This document shows, piece by piece, positions 1 through 11,100 of a DNA stretch of 42,213 bases. Each line of letters starts with the position of its first letter. Positions within the stretch are counted from its first letter, which is position 1. Source of the DNA: an uncultured Clostridia bacterium (GTDB lineage Bacteria > Bacillota > Clostridia > Oscillospirales > Acutalibacteraceae); assembly GCA_947169745.1 (NCBI GenBank), contig CAMVQZ010000010.1, positions 1 through 42,213 of the forward strand. Reading direction: 5' to 3'. The notes below the pieces were generated by a model that worked only from the letters and a program-made list of their open reading frames with translations, was not told the origin of the DNA and did not search any database. Position numbers and translations under genes: made by a program.

Positions 1-1691
1 CCGGCGTCCTCCTCAGAGCTCTCCGGCTCACTGGATTCCTCGGAGCTTTCCGGCTCACTGGATTCCTCGGAGCTTTCCGGCTCGCTGGATTCCTCGGAGC
101 TTTCCGGCTCACTGGATTCCTCGGAGCTTTCCGGCTCACTGGATTCCTCGGAGCTTTCCGGCTCACTGGATTCCTCGGAGCTTTCCGGCTCGCTGGATTC
201 CTCGGAGCTTTCCGGCTCGCTGGATTCCTCGGAGCTTTCGCTTTCTTCCTTTTCATTTTTGACAAAGATACTGATCTCCGTCTCTCCGTCAGAAAAGACA
301 AGTCTTACTGTATTTTCGCCGTCTGCAAGGACAGAAGCTGCAAATTCAGCGGAAAGGGTAAGTACTCCATTTTCAAGAGTGACCCCCTCTGTCTCTTCTG
401 TACCGACAGAAGCTCCGCCGATGCGTATTCCAACAGTATCCGATCCGGAATCTGTCTCTACAGTGATATCCTCTCCCGACTGTCGGTCCCAGGTCAAAGA
501 AGCCGGATCCGGAGTGATATCCTTTGTTTCCTCTACGATAAACGGCAGTGTCAGAACACCGTCATCAAAGGTAAACATAAGCTCGTGGGCACCCACAGGG
601 GTATTAATAAGCTCAGATTTTCCCACAGATACCCTGCCGTTATTCAATATCATATTGCTCTCGATATTTGAGCCAAGGTATTCACCGTCCAGGGAAACGG
701 ATACGATTTTAGACCTGGAATCTGTATTTATTTTGAAACCGGAATCAGAATTCTTATCCCATACTATCTCGGTGGTATCGGATGTTATTTCCTTCTGCTC
801 AAGAGGTCTTATCTCGTCGTATTCGCCGTAAGCCATAATACGTTTGCTGTTTACAAGGAGGGGATGACCGTGAAACTCCTCTTCCTTATCAAGATCCATA
901 GTCCTTGTTATGACACTGCCTTCGGTGTTGCCGTTAATATATGTAAGAATATGGTCGTCGGAGTCGTAGCTGACTACCATACCCACATGATTGAAGTATT
1001 GTCCGGAGCCGTCCCATGAAAAGAATATCAGTCCTCCCGGCTTATAGGGAATATCAAAAGGATCTGTCTCTGTATGATAATAGGTGTTCCAGCTGTATGC
1101 TTCCAGCTTTCTGGCTGCCGCAGGTGTATACCATACATTTTCCTGATCGAGGCAGAATGCTGTTATCCAGGAATCAGCATCATATTCCTGACGAGGGTCT
1201 GCGTAGTATGAATAGTAATATTTTTTCAGCTGTTCCTTTGTGTAATACCCTGCCTGATACATACACCAGCTGGAAAAGATAGCGCACCAGTCGATATCAG
1301 CATAAAGGGCTTCTTCGCTGCGCCCCATAAGACAGCTCTGCGCCCACCGGGTGTATTCGGTATTCCCGGAATACTCTTTATCGTATATATGCTCTTTTCC
1401 CGTCCACAAAAAGCCGGTCTTTCTTGCCTCTTCAGGGGTTGTCCCGACGAAGGAGTAATTCTGATAGCCCTCCTGGGACAAAGCCGCCGCAAGAGCCTTT
1501 TCCATAGTTGTTTTGTCCTTACTGTCATCAAGAGCCGCAGTCAGCTTTTCATAAAAGGGAGATGACAGATATTCAGTTGAAAAGGTTTCTGTGGAATCAG
1601 AAGCTGCAGGGTCGGCAGCAGAAGCCGACAGTGTAAAGCCCGACCCCAGTAAAGCAGATGAGAGAACAAGGGATATAACTTTCTTTTTCAT
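1..1691 (-). CDS. Secreted CHAP-domain protein with two X2-like modules and a Ser/Glu repeat tail (3' end outside window)
   Basis: Read from the ATG at 1691-1689 (MKKKVISLVLSS..., preceded by GAAAGGAAA) and open to the window edge, about 563 codons. A signal peptide occupies about residues 1-25. A CHAP/NlpC-like amidase-peptidase region follows: Cys in DWCAIFSSWC near residue 134 and His in NHVGMVVSYD near residue 235, a usual Cys-His arrangement. Next come two modules resembling cellulosomal X2 / bacterial Ig-like domains (about 298-382 and 385-475, each with a late G-x-x-x-x-x-x-x-F or V pattern), then a repeat SEPESSEES from about residue 484. CHAP enzymes cut peptidoglycan peptide or amide bonds, so a wall-acting or wall-associated enzyme is likely; the acidic repeat looks like a linker or stalk. 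What lies after the repeat is not visible. The gene diverges from the NRPS operon. Confidence 0.8.
   Translation of the reverse strand, partial: MKKKVISLVLSSALLGSGFTLSASAADPAASDSTETFSTEYLSSPFYEKLTAALDDSKDKTTMEKALAAALSQEGYQNYSFVGTTPEEARKTGFLWTGKEHIYDKEYSGNTEYTRWAQSCLMGRSEEALYADIDWCAIFSSWCMYQAGYYTKEQLKKYYYSYYADPRQEYDADSWITAFCLDQENVWYTPAAARKLEAYSWNTYYHTETDPFDIPYKPGGLIFFSWDGSGQYFNHVGMVVSYDSDDHILTYINGNTEGSVITRTMDLDKEEEFHGHPLLVNSKRIMAYGEYDEIRPLEQKEITSDTTEIVWDKNSDSGFKINTDSRSKIVSVSLDGEYLGSNIESNMILNNGRVSVGKSELINTPVGAHELMFTFDDGVLTLPFIVEETKDITPDPASLTWDRQSGEDITVETDSGSDTVGIRIGGASVGTEETEGVTLENGVLTLSAEFAASVLADGENTVRLVFSDGETEISIFVKNEKEESESSEESSEPESSEESSEPESSEESSEPESSEESSEPESSEESSEPESSEESSEPESSEESSEPESSEESSEPESSEEDA
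31..240. repeat. 27-bp tandem repeat coding for SEPESSEES
   Basis: Eight head-to-tail copies begin at 31, 58, 85, 112, 139, 166, 193 and 220; the last is cut at about 240, and a diverged copy lies at 1-30. The copies differ almost only at one position (ctca versus ctcg). The period is a multiple of three and stays in the frame of the minus-strand secreted protein, giving nine-residue Ser/Glu/Pro units. Copy number is likely to vary between strains. There are no spacers, so it is not a CRISPR array. Confidence 0.95.
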
Positions 1692-1764
1692 ATGCTATAT
1701 TTCCTTTCAAAACAAATTTTTCCCAATACCTCACGTCAGGAAGTATCAAAAGGAATTCATCCTC

Positions 1765-1793
1765 ATTTTATCAGATAAACCATAATAAGTAAA
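1765..1793 (-). promoter_or_regulatory. Sigma-A-like promoter of the CHAP-protein gene
   Basis: On the minus strand, TTTACT (1793-1788) and TAAAAT (1770-1765) are separated by 17 bp and lie about 75 bp upstream of the ATG at 1691. Spacing is ideal and the -10 matches five of six consensus bases; the -35 matches four of six. Confidence 0.5.
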
Positions 1794-1948
1794 TATATTT
1801 TGAAATCTTATACTCAAATATTAGTATAACAGCCTGATTTTTACATACGGGAGATTTTTATGCTAATAACGGAAAATTCCGGTATCGTTTTCGGTAATTT
1901 GTCTACAAAACATTATTGAGAAAATATGTGGATTATGTCTGGTTTTCG

Positions 1949-1957
1949 TGATATAAT
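1949..1957 (+). promoter_or_regulatory. Extended -10 promoter of the NRPS operon
   Basis: TGATATAAT at 1949-1957 is an extended -10 element (TG-N-TATAAT) with no good -35 at 17 bp. Initiation near 1964 would give a leader of about 200 nt before the NRPS start, in which I see no recognised riboswitch or strong terminator. A dyad CGGAA-AA-TTCCG lies upstream at 1870-1881 and could be an operator. Apart from these and the divergent promoter, 1794-2167 shows nothing I can name. Confidence 0.45.
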
Positions 1958-2167
1958 ATAAATTATTATGTTGTGTCTGCTCAATAATCAGGCTTTTTTG
2001 CTCACCGTTTTCAAAAACCGTATTGCAGAACGGATAAATGAATGAAAGCAACAAAGCTCTGTCCAGTCAGATGAGATCCCTGGCAGTATTACGATTTTCA
2101 TCCCGGTTAGTCTGAAGCTTTTGCAGCAAAGGCAGACACTGTTTATCATTGAAAAGGAGTGTTAAAA

Positions 2168-5100
2168 ATGCAAAACTTTATCGAACGTTTCCTGCAAGCT
2201 GCATCAGAACATCCCCGAAAGACCGCTCTTGTATGCAAGGAAAAAAGTATGACCTATGCTGAACTTGAAACTCTTAGTGCAAAGATCGCATCACGTCTGA
2301 TAAGGCACGGCGCTGTGAGGAATAAGATCTACCCCATAGTTTCAGAGCGAAGCTGCATCTATATTGCCTCCATCATCGGCGTACTTCGTGCAGGTGCGGC
2401 ATATTCACCCCTTTCGGTCGAATACCCGAAGGACAGGATCGCATATATTATCAGCGACAGCAAGGCTGAGCTAATCATTGACAAAGCCTTTCTTGAGGAT
2501 ATAGAAAACGAAAGGATACTGTCCGAGCTTCCTCAGATAGATATGGATAACGCTGCAGCTGTCATCTATACATCAGGCTCCACCGGCAATCCCAAGGGGG
2601 TTCTCCTTCCCTTTGAAAGCATCGAACAGTCAGTTGACCGTTTTTCCGCATATTCGGAGCTTCCCCGGGACTGCCGCACTGCCGTCAACTCACCCCTCAC
2701 CTTTGTAGCGTCCACTCAGTTTATTTTCACACCGCTGTGCAGCGGCGGCACTGTATATATCACCCCGACAGAGGTAATGCGCGACCCTGTCCTGCTTGCT
2801 GATTTTATAGAAAAAAACCAGATCAACCTGACGTTTATCAGCCCGAAGATACTGCGTGTTTTCAAGCCAAAGGGGGATTCGCTGAAGATCGTACATTCAG
2901 GCGGTGAACGCGTAAGCGGTGTTTTCAGTGACAAATTTCATCTTATTGTCGGCTACGGTCAAACGGAATCGGCTGCTGCTGTGCTGATGTTTGACGTTGA
3001 CAAGAAATACGACAACACCCCAATCGGAAAGCCATTAAGCGGCGTAACAGCCTATATTCTCGACGAAAACGGCAATAATGCTGACGAAGGCGAGTTGTGC
3101 CTTGCCGGCGCCTTTGCCAGGTGCTATCTGAATTCAGATGAGATAAGCGCCAGAACCTTTATTTCTAACCCCTTCTTTGAAAATGACGGCTGCAAAAAGC
3201 TTCTGAGAACAGGAGATATCGTCCGCAGAGGAGACGACGGCAATATTATATATATGAACCGCAAGGACTGGATGGTAAAGATCAACGGTCAGCGTGTGGA
3301 GATCGGAGAAGTTGAGGTGCAGCTGGGTAAAATCAGCGGAGTTGCTGCAGCCGCTGTCAAGGCATTTACAGACAGCGACGGACAGACCTATCTGTGCGGC
3401 TATTTTACAGCAGAAAAAACTCTTTCTGATTCGGATCTGAGGCGCGCTCTGCTGGGCAAGCTCCCCTCATATATGGTGCCCCGCTTCCTTGTACAGATAG
3501 ATGAGTTTCCCCTGACACCAAACGGCAAGCTTGACCGTCAGGCGCTGAGAGAGCCTGATGCATCCGACTTCCGCACAGAGTATGCTGCCCCTGAAACAGA
3601 TGAAGAACGCGCTGTCTGCGCGGCATTTGAAAGTATACTCGGCATTGACAAGGTTGGCATAAATGACGATTTCTTTGCCCTGGGCGGCGATTCCATCAAG
3701 GTCGTTATGCTGCAGGAAAGATTATCGGAGCTCAGGCTGTCCTCTGCACAGATATTTTCTCTTCGCACACCCCGGGAGATAGCAAAGGCATCCGGTAACG
3801 GAGGGGATATCTCCTTTGAGTTTGAAGAAAAAACTGCCTATCCGATGACCGACGCTCAGCTCGGCATTTATCTTGCAGGCATTCAGGATCCGCAGAGTCT
3901 TGAATATAACAACCCGGCTTCGATGTTTTTCCCGGTTGATATGAATATTGATGCAGACCGTCTTGCTGATGCTGTAAAAAAGACGGCAGAGCTGTATCCT
4001 TTTATGAAGGTCTGTGTAAAAGCAGTTGACGGTGTACCGAGCGTATTGCCGGTAAAGGATATGCCTGTGGAGGTGTCCTTTGAGAAAACGCAGGAAACCG
4101 ATCCCGAGGTGCTTTCCCGGCAGTTTGTCAGACCCTTCGACCTTGAAAACGGCCCCCTTTTCCGCTTTAAGCTGTTCAATACGCCGGCTGGAATTTATTA
4201 CTTCAGCGACGTTCACCATCTCATCACCGACGGCACCTCCATATCTCTTTTTACGAAAAATCTTGTACGCATTTATTCAGGTGAAATGCCTGTCAGCGAG
4301 GATGTCAGCGGCTTTATGCTCTGTGATTATGAGCAGAAGGCTAAGCATGGCAGCCATTACAGGGAATGCCGTGAGTTCTTCGACAATATGCTTTCAGGGG
4401 TCGAGGTCGATTCAAATATAATTCCCGACGAGATCCCGGAAAAGCCTTCTTCTGCCGGCAGACAGATGACAGTCAGTCTCAGTGACTACCTGCCCTGTAA
4501 CGAAATTGCAGGAATCTGCAAAAAACTGAAAATAACGGAAAATTCACTGTTCCTTGGTGCATTTTCCTATTCCCTTGCCAAGCAGAGCGGCCAGGAACAG
4601 GCATTATTCTGTACCGTCGAAAACGGCAGACATAACCCCGGTGTAAGCAATACATACGGAATGCTCGTCAAGACTCTTCCGCTGTGTGTAAGCATTGATG
4701 AAAATGAAGAAACCGGAAAATATCTCTCTCGTGTACAGGAACTTCTTTTCGGCTGTCTCAGCCACGATCAGGTCAGCATCGTTACTCTTGCAAATGAATA
4801 TGAGGTCAGCTCCGATATCCTCTTTGTATATCAGGGAGAAATGCTCAACGGTGTTGATTTCGGATCATCATTCATACCCTTCCGGGCACATAAAACCGGA
4901 GACGCTATGTCAAAGCTCTCCCTTGATGTACTGAAACGTCCGGACGACTATACACTTTCCTTTGAGTACCGTGCAGATCTGTATCTGGACGAAACCATTG
5001 AAAATTTTATACATCTCTATATAAATATCATAAAGGGCTTGCTTGAATGTGAAAAACTCTGTGATATCACATTTTGCACAGATCGTGAAGAATCCTTCTA

Positions 5101-8100
5101 TCGCCGCGCAAACGACAATGCGGTGGAATTTGACCGTTCTCTTACTGTGGTCGGTCTTTTCAGAGAACAGGTCAGGCTGCACCCCGATAAGACTGCAATA
5201 GTTTTCAGAGACAAGACTCTTACCTATTCACAGCTTGATGATTATTCAGAGAGACTTGCAAGGCTTCTTGCTTCAGAGGGCATTACCCGTGAGGTACCCG
5301 TCGGAATTATGGTAAAAAGATGCGAGCTCTTCCCAGTCTGCACATTTGCAGTATTAAAGGCCGGAGGCGGCTGTCAGCCCCTTGACAGCAACTATCCCCC
5401 AGAAAGACTGCTGTATATGCTTGAAGATTCAGGTGCGCCGGTGGTTATTGCTGATGACGACCTTGCACCGATCATTGAAGGCTACAAGGGAAAGATTATT
5501 TCCGCAAATACAATATTCGATCTGCCGGAGGACAACAACACAGTTCTCACCCCGCCGGAAGCAGATTCTCTCTTCGCGCTGATCTACACCTCCGGCTCCA
5601 CCGGCAAGCCCAAGGGCTGTATGCTTGAGCACAGAAATCTCGTGAATTACTGCCTTGCTTTTCATAATGTATACGGAACAACCTCCGAGGACCGTTTTTC
5701 TGCTTACGGCGCATTCGGATTTGATGCATCAATGCAGGATTTCTATCCGGCGCTGACATCAGGCGCAACCGTATATATCGTACCGGAGGAAATGCGTCTT
5801 GACCTTGTTGGTCTGCATGAATTTGTTACGGAAAACCAGATAACAATGATGGACTGCACCACTCAGCTGGGCAGACAGTTTATCACTGCTTATCCCGACT
5901 GTCCTTCAATGAAGGCATTTACTGTAGGCGGAGAAAAACTGGTTCCTCCGGAGCCGCCCCGCTTCCCGCTGCATAACACCTACGGCCCGACAGAATGTAC
6001 GATCATGGTAACCGACTATGAAATAGACAGGCATTATGTCAGCGTACCTATCGGCAAATCCTTCGGAAACTGTGATATCTATATTATAGACAAGCAGAAC
6101 CGTCTGCTGCCTCCAGGCGCTGTCGGAGAGCTTGTGATATCGGGCTATCCCGTCACGCGGGGATATCTCAACCGCCCCGATCTGACGGATGAGAAATTCA
6201 TAAGAAATCCGTTTTTCGATATCGAGGGCTACGAACGGATGTATCTCACAGGTGATGTGTGCCGCTACCTGTCCGACGGAAATCTGCAGTTTGTAGGCAG
6301 ACGCGACGAGCAGGTCAAGATACGTGGCTTCCGCATCGAGCTTACAGAAATAGAACGCCGCATCCGCACTTATGAATGTATAAGCGATGCCTGTGTTATC
6401 GCAAAGGACCTTCCCACCGGCGGAAAGGCAATTGTCGCATACATTGTTTCTGACAGTGCTGTAGATATTCCTGCGCTCAACGACTTTATAGCGGACGAGC
6501 TTCCGAAGTATATGGTACCCTCTGTCACAATGCAGATAGAGAAAATACCCATAACACCAAACGGTAAGGTGGATAAACGGAAGCTTCCGGAGCCTGCTGT
6601 CAAGACCGAAGAAACCGCCGGCTCAAAGGAACTGAATGAGCTTGAAAAACGCCTTTGCGCTATGGTCGGGGAGATAACCGGCTTTGAGATCAGTAATATT
6701 TCAGAGAGCCTTGTATCCTCAGGGCTAACCTCCCTCACAACAATAATGTTCTCCGCAAAGCTCTATGAAGCCTTCGGACTTAAAGCAAAGGTTGCCGAGC
6801 TGATGGATGAGGAGTGCTCCTTACTCAAGGTTGAAAATATGATAATCGAAAATCTGCTTTCGGGAAAACAGAGCAAAGAAAGCGAGAGTTCACCGGTCAG
6901 CACAGACAATGTGCCCCTTTGTGCAGAACAGCTGGGCGTATACTATGACAGCGTCAAGCGTCCCGAAGCACTCATATACAATATTCCGGTAAAATATACC
7001 CTCTCCCGCAGAACGGACACCACGAAACTAAAAGCTGCACTGGAAAAGCTTATTGAGACCAATCCGGTGCTGACCTCCTGCATAGTTCTTGAGGGCAAGG
7101 AACTTGTCCAGAAGCAGACCGACAATCCGAAGCCCGATATTCCCGTACTCAATATAAAGGAAGAAAGACTACATGATGAAGAGGCGGCTTTTGTGCGTCC
7201 TTTCAATCTTGCACATGGTCCCCTGTTCAGAGCGGAAATCATCAAAACAGAGTCCGATGTGATTCTTTTAGCTGACGCTCATCACATTGTTTTTGACGGT
7301 CTTTCATTGTCTGCATTCATAAAGCGGCTTGCTGATATTTACACAAACGGTACTGAGCCCGGTCGTGACGTGACATATTATGAATACATTGCTGAACAGG
7401 CTGAGCTTGAAAACAGCGAGAAGGGCAAGTCTGCTGCGGCTTATTATCAGAGCCTGTTTAAAGACTATGAAAACGCTTCCGATATCTCCGCCGATCTCAG
7501 CGGAAACGAGGAGGACGGAGAACTGGGCGAAGCCTTTGCCTATGTTGATGCAAAGGCAGTAGAAGAATTCTGCCGCAAAAATAAACTCACTCCGGCTGCA
7601 CTTTTCCTTGCAGCGACAGAATATACGGTCAGCCGCTGCACTGCCGACAGGAAGGTCTATATGTCAATGATCTCAGGAGGAAGGGAAAATGTCAGGTTTA
7701 TTGACTCCTTCGGAATGTTCGTCAAGACCCTTCCCATCTATGCAAAGATAGATACAGAGCGCACCGCACTGCAATTCGTCAGAGATGCCGCTTCAGATAT
7801 GCGCGAGGCGCAGGCCAACAGTGCATATCCCTTCATAAAGCTTCTGGACAAATACAGCTATACCCCGAAGATCAACTACGCCTGCCAGTTGGGTATTGAC
7901 GAAAAGGTGACCCTTGAGGGCGAACCTGTGACAGATTCATCTATAGCTGAGCTGCTGCCGAAATTCCATCTGAATATACATATAGAGGAAGGCGGCGACA
8001 AGGGAATTGCCGTCAATGTTCAGTATAACACTGCTCTTTACAGTCCGAAGCTTGCACAGATAATCTCAGACTCTATTGCCGAGGGCGCAAAGTCAGTTAT

Positions 8101-11100
8101 TGCGGATGCAGAGCAAAAAATCTGTAAGGTCAGTATGCTGACTGACAGGGACAAAAAGCGTCTGGAAGCTTTCTCTGCTGGAGAGAAGGCGGAAATACCG
8201 ATACAATTCTATCACAGGCTTTTTGAAGCTCAGGTAAAAAAGAATCCCGATAAAACAGCCCTTATCGCCTGCGATCATACATATACCTTTGATGAACTTG
8301 ATCGCCTTGCAAACCGACTTGCAAATGCACTTATTGCAAAAGGTGTATCCAGAGGCGACAGGATAGCAATGCTTCTGCCCCGGACAAGCCGTCAGATAAT
8401 TTCCATCTACGGCATACTCAAAACAGGCTCGGCTTACATTCCCTGTGACCCGGAATATCCTGATGACAGGATACAGTATATCATAGAGAACAGTGGAGCA
8501 AAATATATCATTACCGACAGACCCCGGGGCTTTGAAAACGAAGTCAATGTTGAGGAGCTGCTGCTTTGCGAAAATGATACGTCCCCCGATGTGAAGATGG
8601 AGCCAACGGATACAGCTTATATGATCTACACCTCCGGGTCAACAGGCAGACCAAAGGGAGTTATCATTCCTCACAAAAATATCGCGAACTACCTGACGCC
8701 CCACCCGGCAAACGTAAATATCAATGCCATTTACACTGATGCACACGCCTTTGTGTCAGTCACTACAGTATCGTTTGATATGTCCCTGAAGGAGACCGCC
8801 GGTTCCCTTTGCAACGGCGTCACTCTGGTGCTTGCAAACGAGGACGAAACCAAGGATCCCCTCCTTCTCTGCGACCTGATGGAACGTACCGGCGGAGATG
8901 CTATAAATGCCACCTGTTCACGTATGGAGCAGTATATGATGCTCAGCCGTTTCCGTGAGGCGCTTTCCAGGTGCAGGGTTATTATGTGCGGCGGCGAGAA
9001 ATATTCTCCCAAGCTGCTTGAAAATCTGAAGAAAACAACAAAAGCCCGTATATTCAACACCTATGGTCCCACAGAAACAACTGTTTCCTGCAATTCCAAA
9101 GAGCTTACGAATGCTTCTGCGGTCTCGGCAGGAAGACCCTTGCTCAATGCTGTTGAATATATTGTTGACGCAGATGAAAATATCCTTCCCGCGGGCGTTG
9201 TCGGCGAGCTTTATATCGGCGGCGCAGGCGTCGGAGACGGCTACAGCAATAATCCGGAGCTGACTGCAAGAAGCTTCATCACATTCAAGGGTGAACGATT
9301 CTATCGTTCAGGTGATTATGCCCGCTTCACAGATGACGGCGATGTTGTTATACTGGGCAGGACTGACAATCAGGTCAAGCTGAGAGGTCTGCGTATAGAA
9401 CTGGGAGAAATAGAGCGCGCTATGCTCTCCTGTGAGGGCGTTCGTCAGGCTGTGGCTCTCATACGACCTATAAACGGTATGGACAACCTTTGTGCATATT
9501 ACAGCGCTGACAGCTCCGTCAGCGAAGAGCTTCTGCGGGATTTCATCTCCAGACGGCTGACCGCATATATGGTTCCTGCTGCAATAATGCGCCTTGACGC
9601 TATGCCCCAGACCCCGAACGGCAAGACGGATATCCGCGCACTGCCTCAGCCTGAGCTGAATTCCGCCGATACCTACACTGCCCCCTCCACAAGAGAGGAA
9701 TCCATTTTCTGCGATATCTTTGCCCACATCCTGAAGCTGGACAAGGTAAGTGTGGACAGCAGCTTTTTCGATCTCGGAGGTACCTCGCTGACAGTAACAA
9801 GCGTGCTTGTGGAGGCTAACGATGCCGGCTTTGAGGTCTCCTATGGTGACATCTTCACTCTTAAAACACCCCGGGCACTTGCCGCAAAGGTCAGCGGAAA
9901 GGATACATTCTCAGACGGGCTTGCCGATTATGACTATAAATCCATTGATGCCCTGGTTGCGGAGAATACTCTTGATTCACTGAAGGAAAACAAAAACCGT
10001 CTCGGAAATATACTCCTCACAGGTGCTACCGGCTTCCTTGGAATACATATCCTCAGATATTTACTTGATAATTACAGCGGACACATTTACTGCCTGCTGC
10101 GGGGTTCAAAATCCCATTCCGCCAGGCAGCGACTGGTTACTCAGTTATTCTATTATTTCGAGAGCACCTACAGCTCCTGTTTCAAAAACAGGATCACTGT
10201 TATTGAGGGCAGCGTGACATCAACGGATTGGTTTGCTGAGCTGGAAAATGAAAGAATAGATACTGTCATAAATTGTGCAGCCCTTGTAAAACACTTTTCT
10301 GAAACCAACGATCTTATGGAGGTAAATGCTGAGGGAGTAAAGAAGCTTATCGGATTCTGTAAGGCACACGGAAGTATGCTGGTACAGGTGTCAACAGGCA
10401 GTGTTGCCGGCGACAGAGTAAACAATTATCCGCCTGCAGACAGCATTTTTAACGAACAGACGCTCTACTTTGGTCAGACAATAGACAATCAGTATGTATA
10501 CAGCAAATTCATTGCAGAACGTTATGCACTGGAAGCAATGAACGAAGGTCTGAAGGTCAAGATAATGCGTGTCGGGACCCTGGCGCCGAGAAGTAGTGAC
10601 GGCGAGTTCCAGATAAACTTCGATACAAACGGATTTATGGGCAGGTTGCGTGCTTACGTTGCAATAGGAGCATTCCCCTACAGTATGATGGAATTCCCTG
10701 TAAGGCTCGCCCCCATCGACGACACAGCAGAAGCAATAGTACGCCTCTGCACAACACCTGACAAGTGCTGTATTTTCCATCCGTTAAATAACCATGTTGT
10801 TCCCCTGGGCGATATTATAATGCAGATGCAGGAAAACGGGCTTCCTGTCAGACTTGTTGAGGATGATGAGTTTGCTGCAATGCTCAGCGCTGCGGAGAAC
10901 GACCCCGAAAAGGCCGCCCTACTCACAACACTACTCGCTTATGAAAACAAGGACAGCTCAAGATCAGTAGAGATGATAAAAACAGATAACAATTACACCA
11001 CACAGGTTCTTTATCGTCTCGGCTTCAGGTGGTCAATGACGCCTCGCAGCTATATGAACAGCTTCCTTCAGGCACTTGACGGGCTGCGTTTCTTTGACAT

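Noticed and set aside
31-240. Possible CRISPR-like repeat array
   Set aside because: Repeats are directly tandem without spacers and stay in frame inside a coding region.
2159-2167. GTG at 2159 as NRPS start
   Set aside because: The Shine-Dalgarno GGAG abuts it; the ATG at 2168 has proper spacing.
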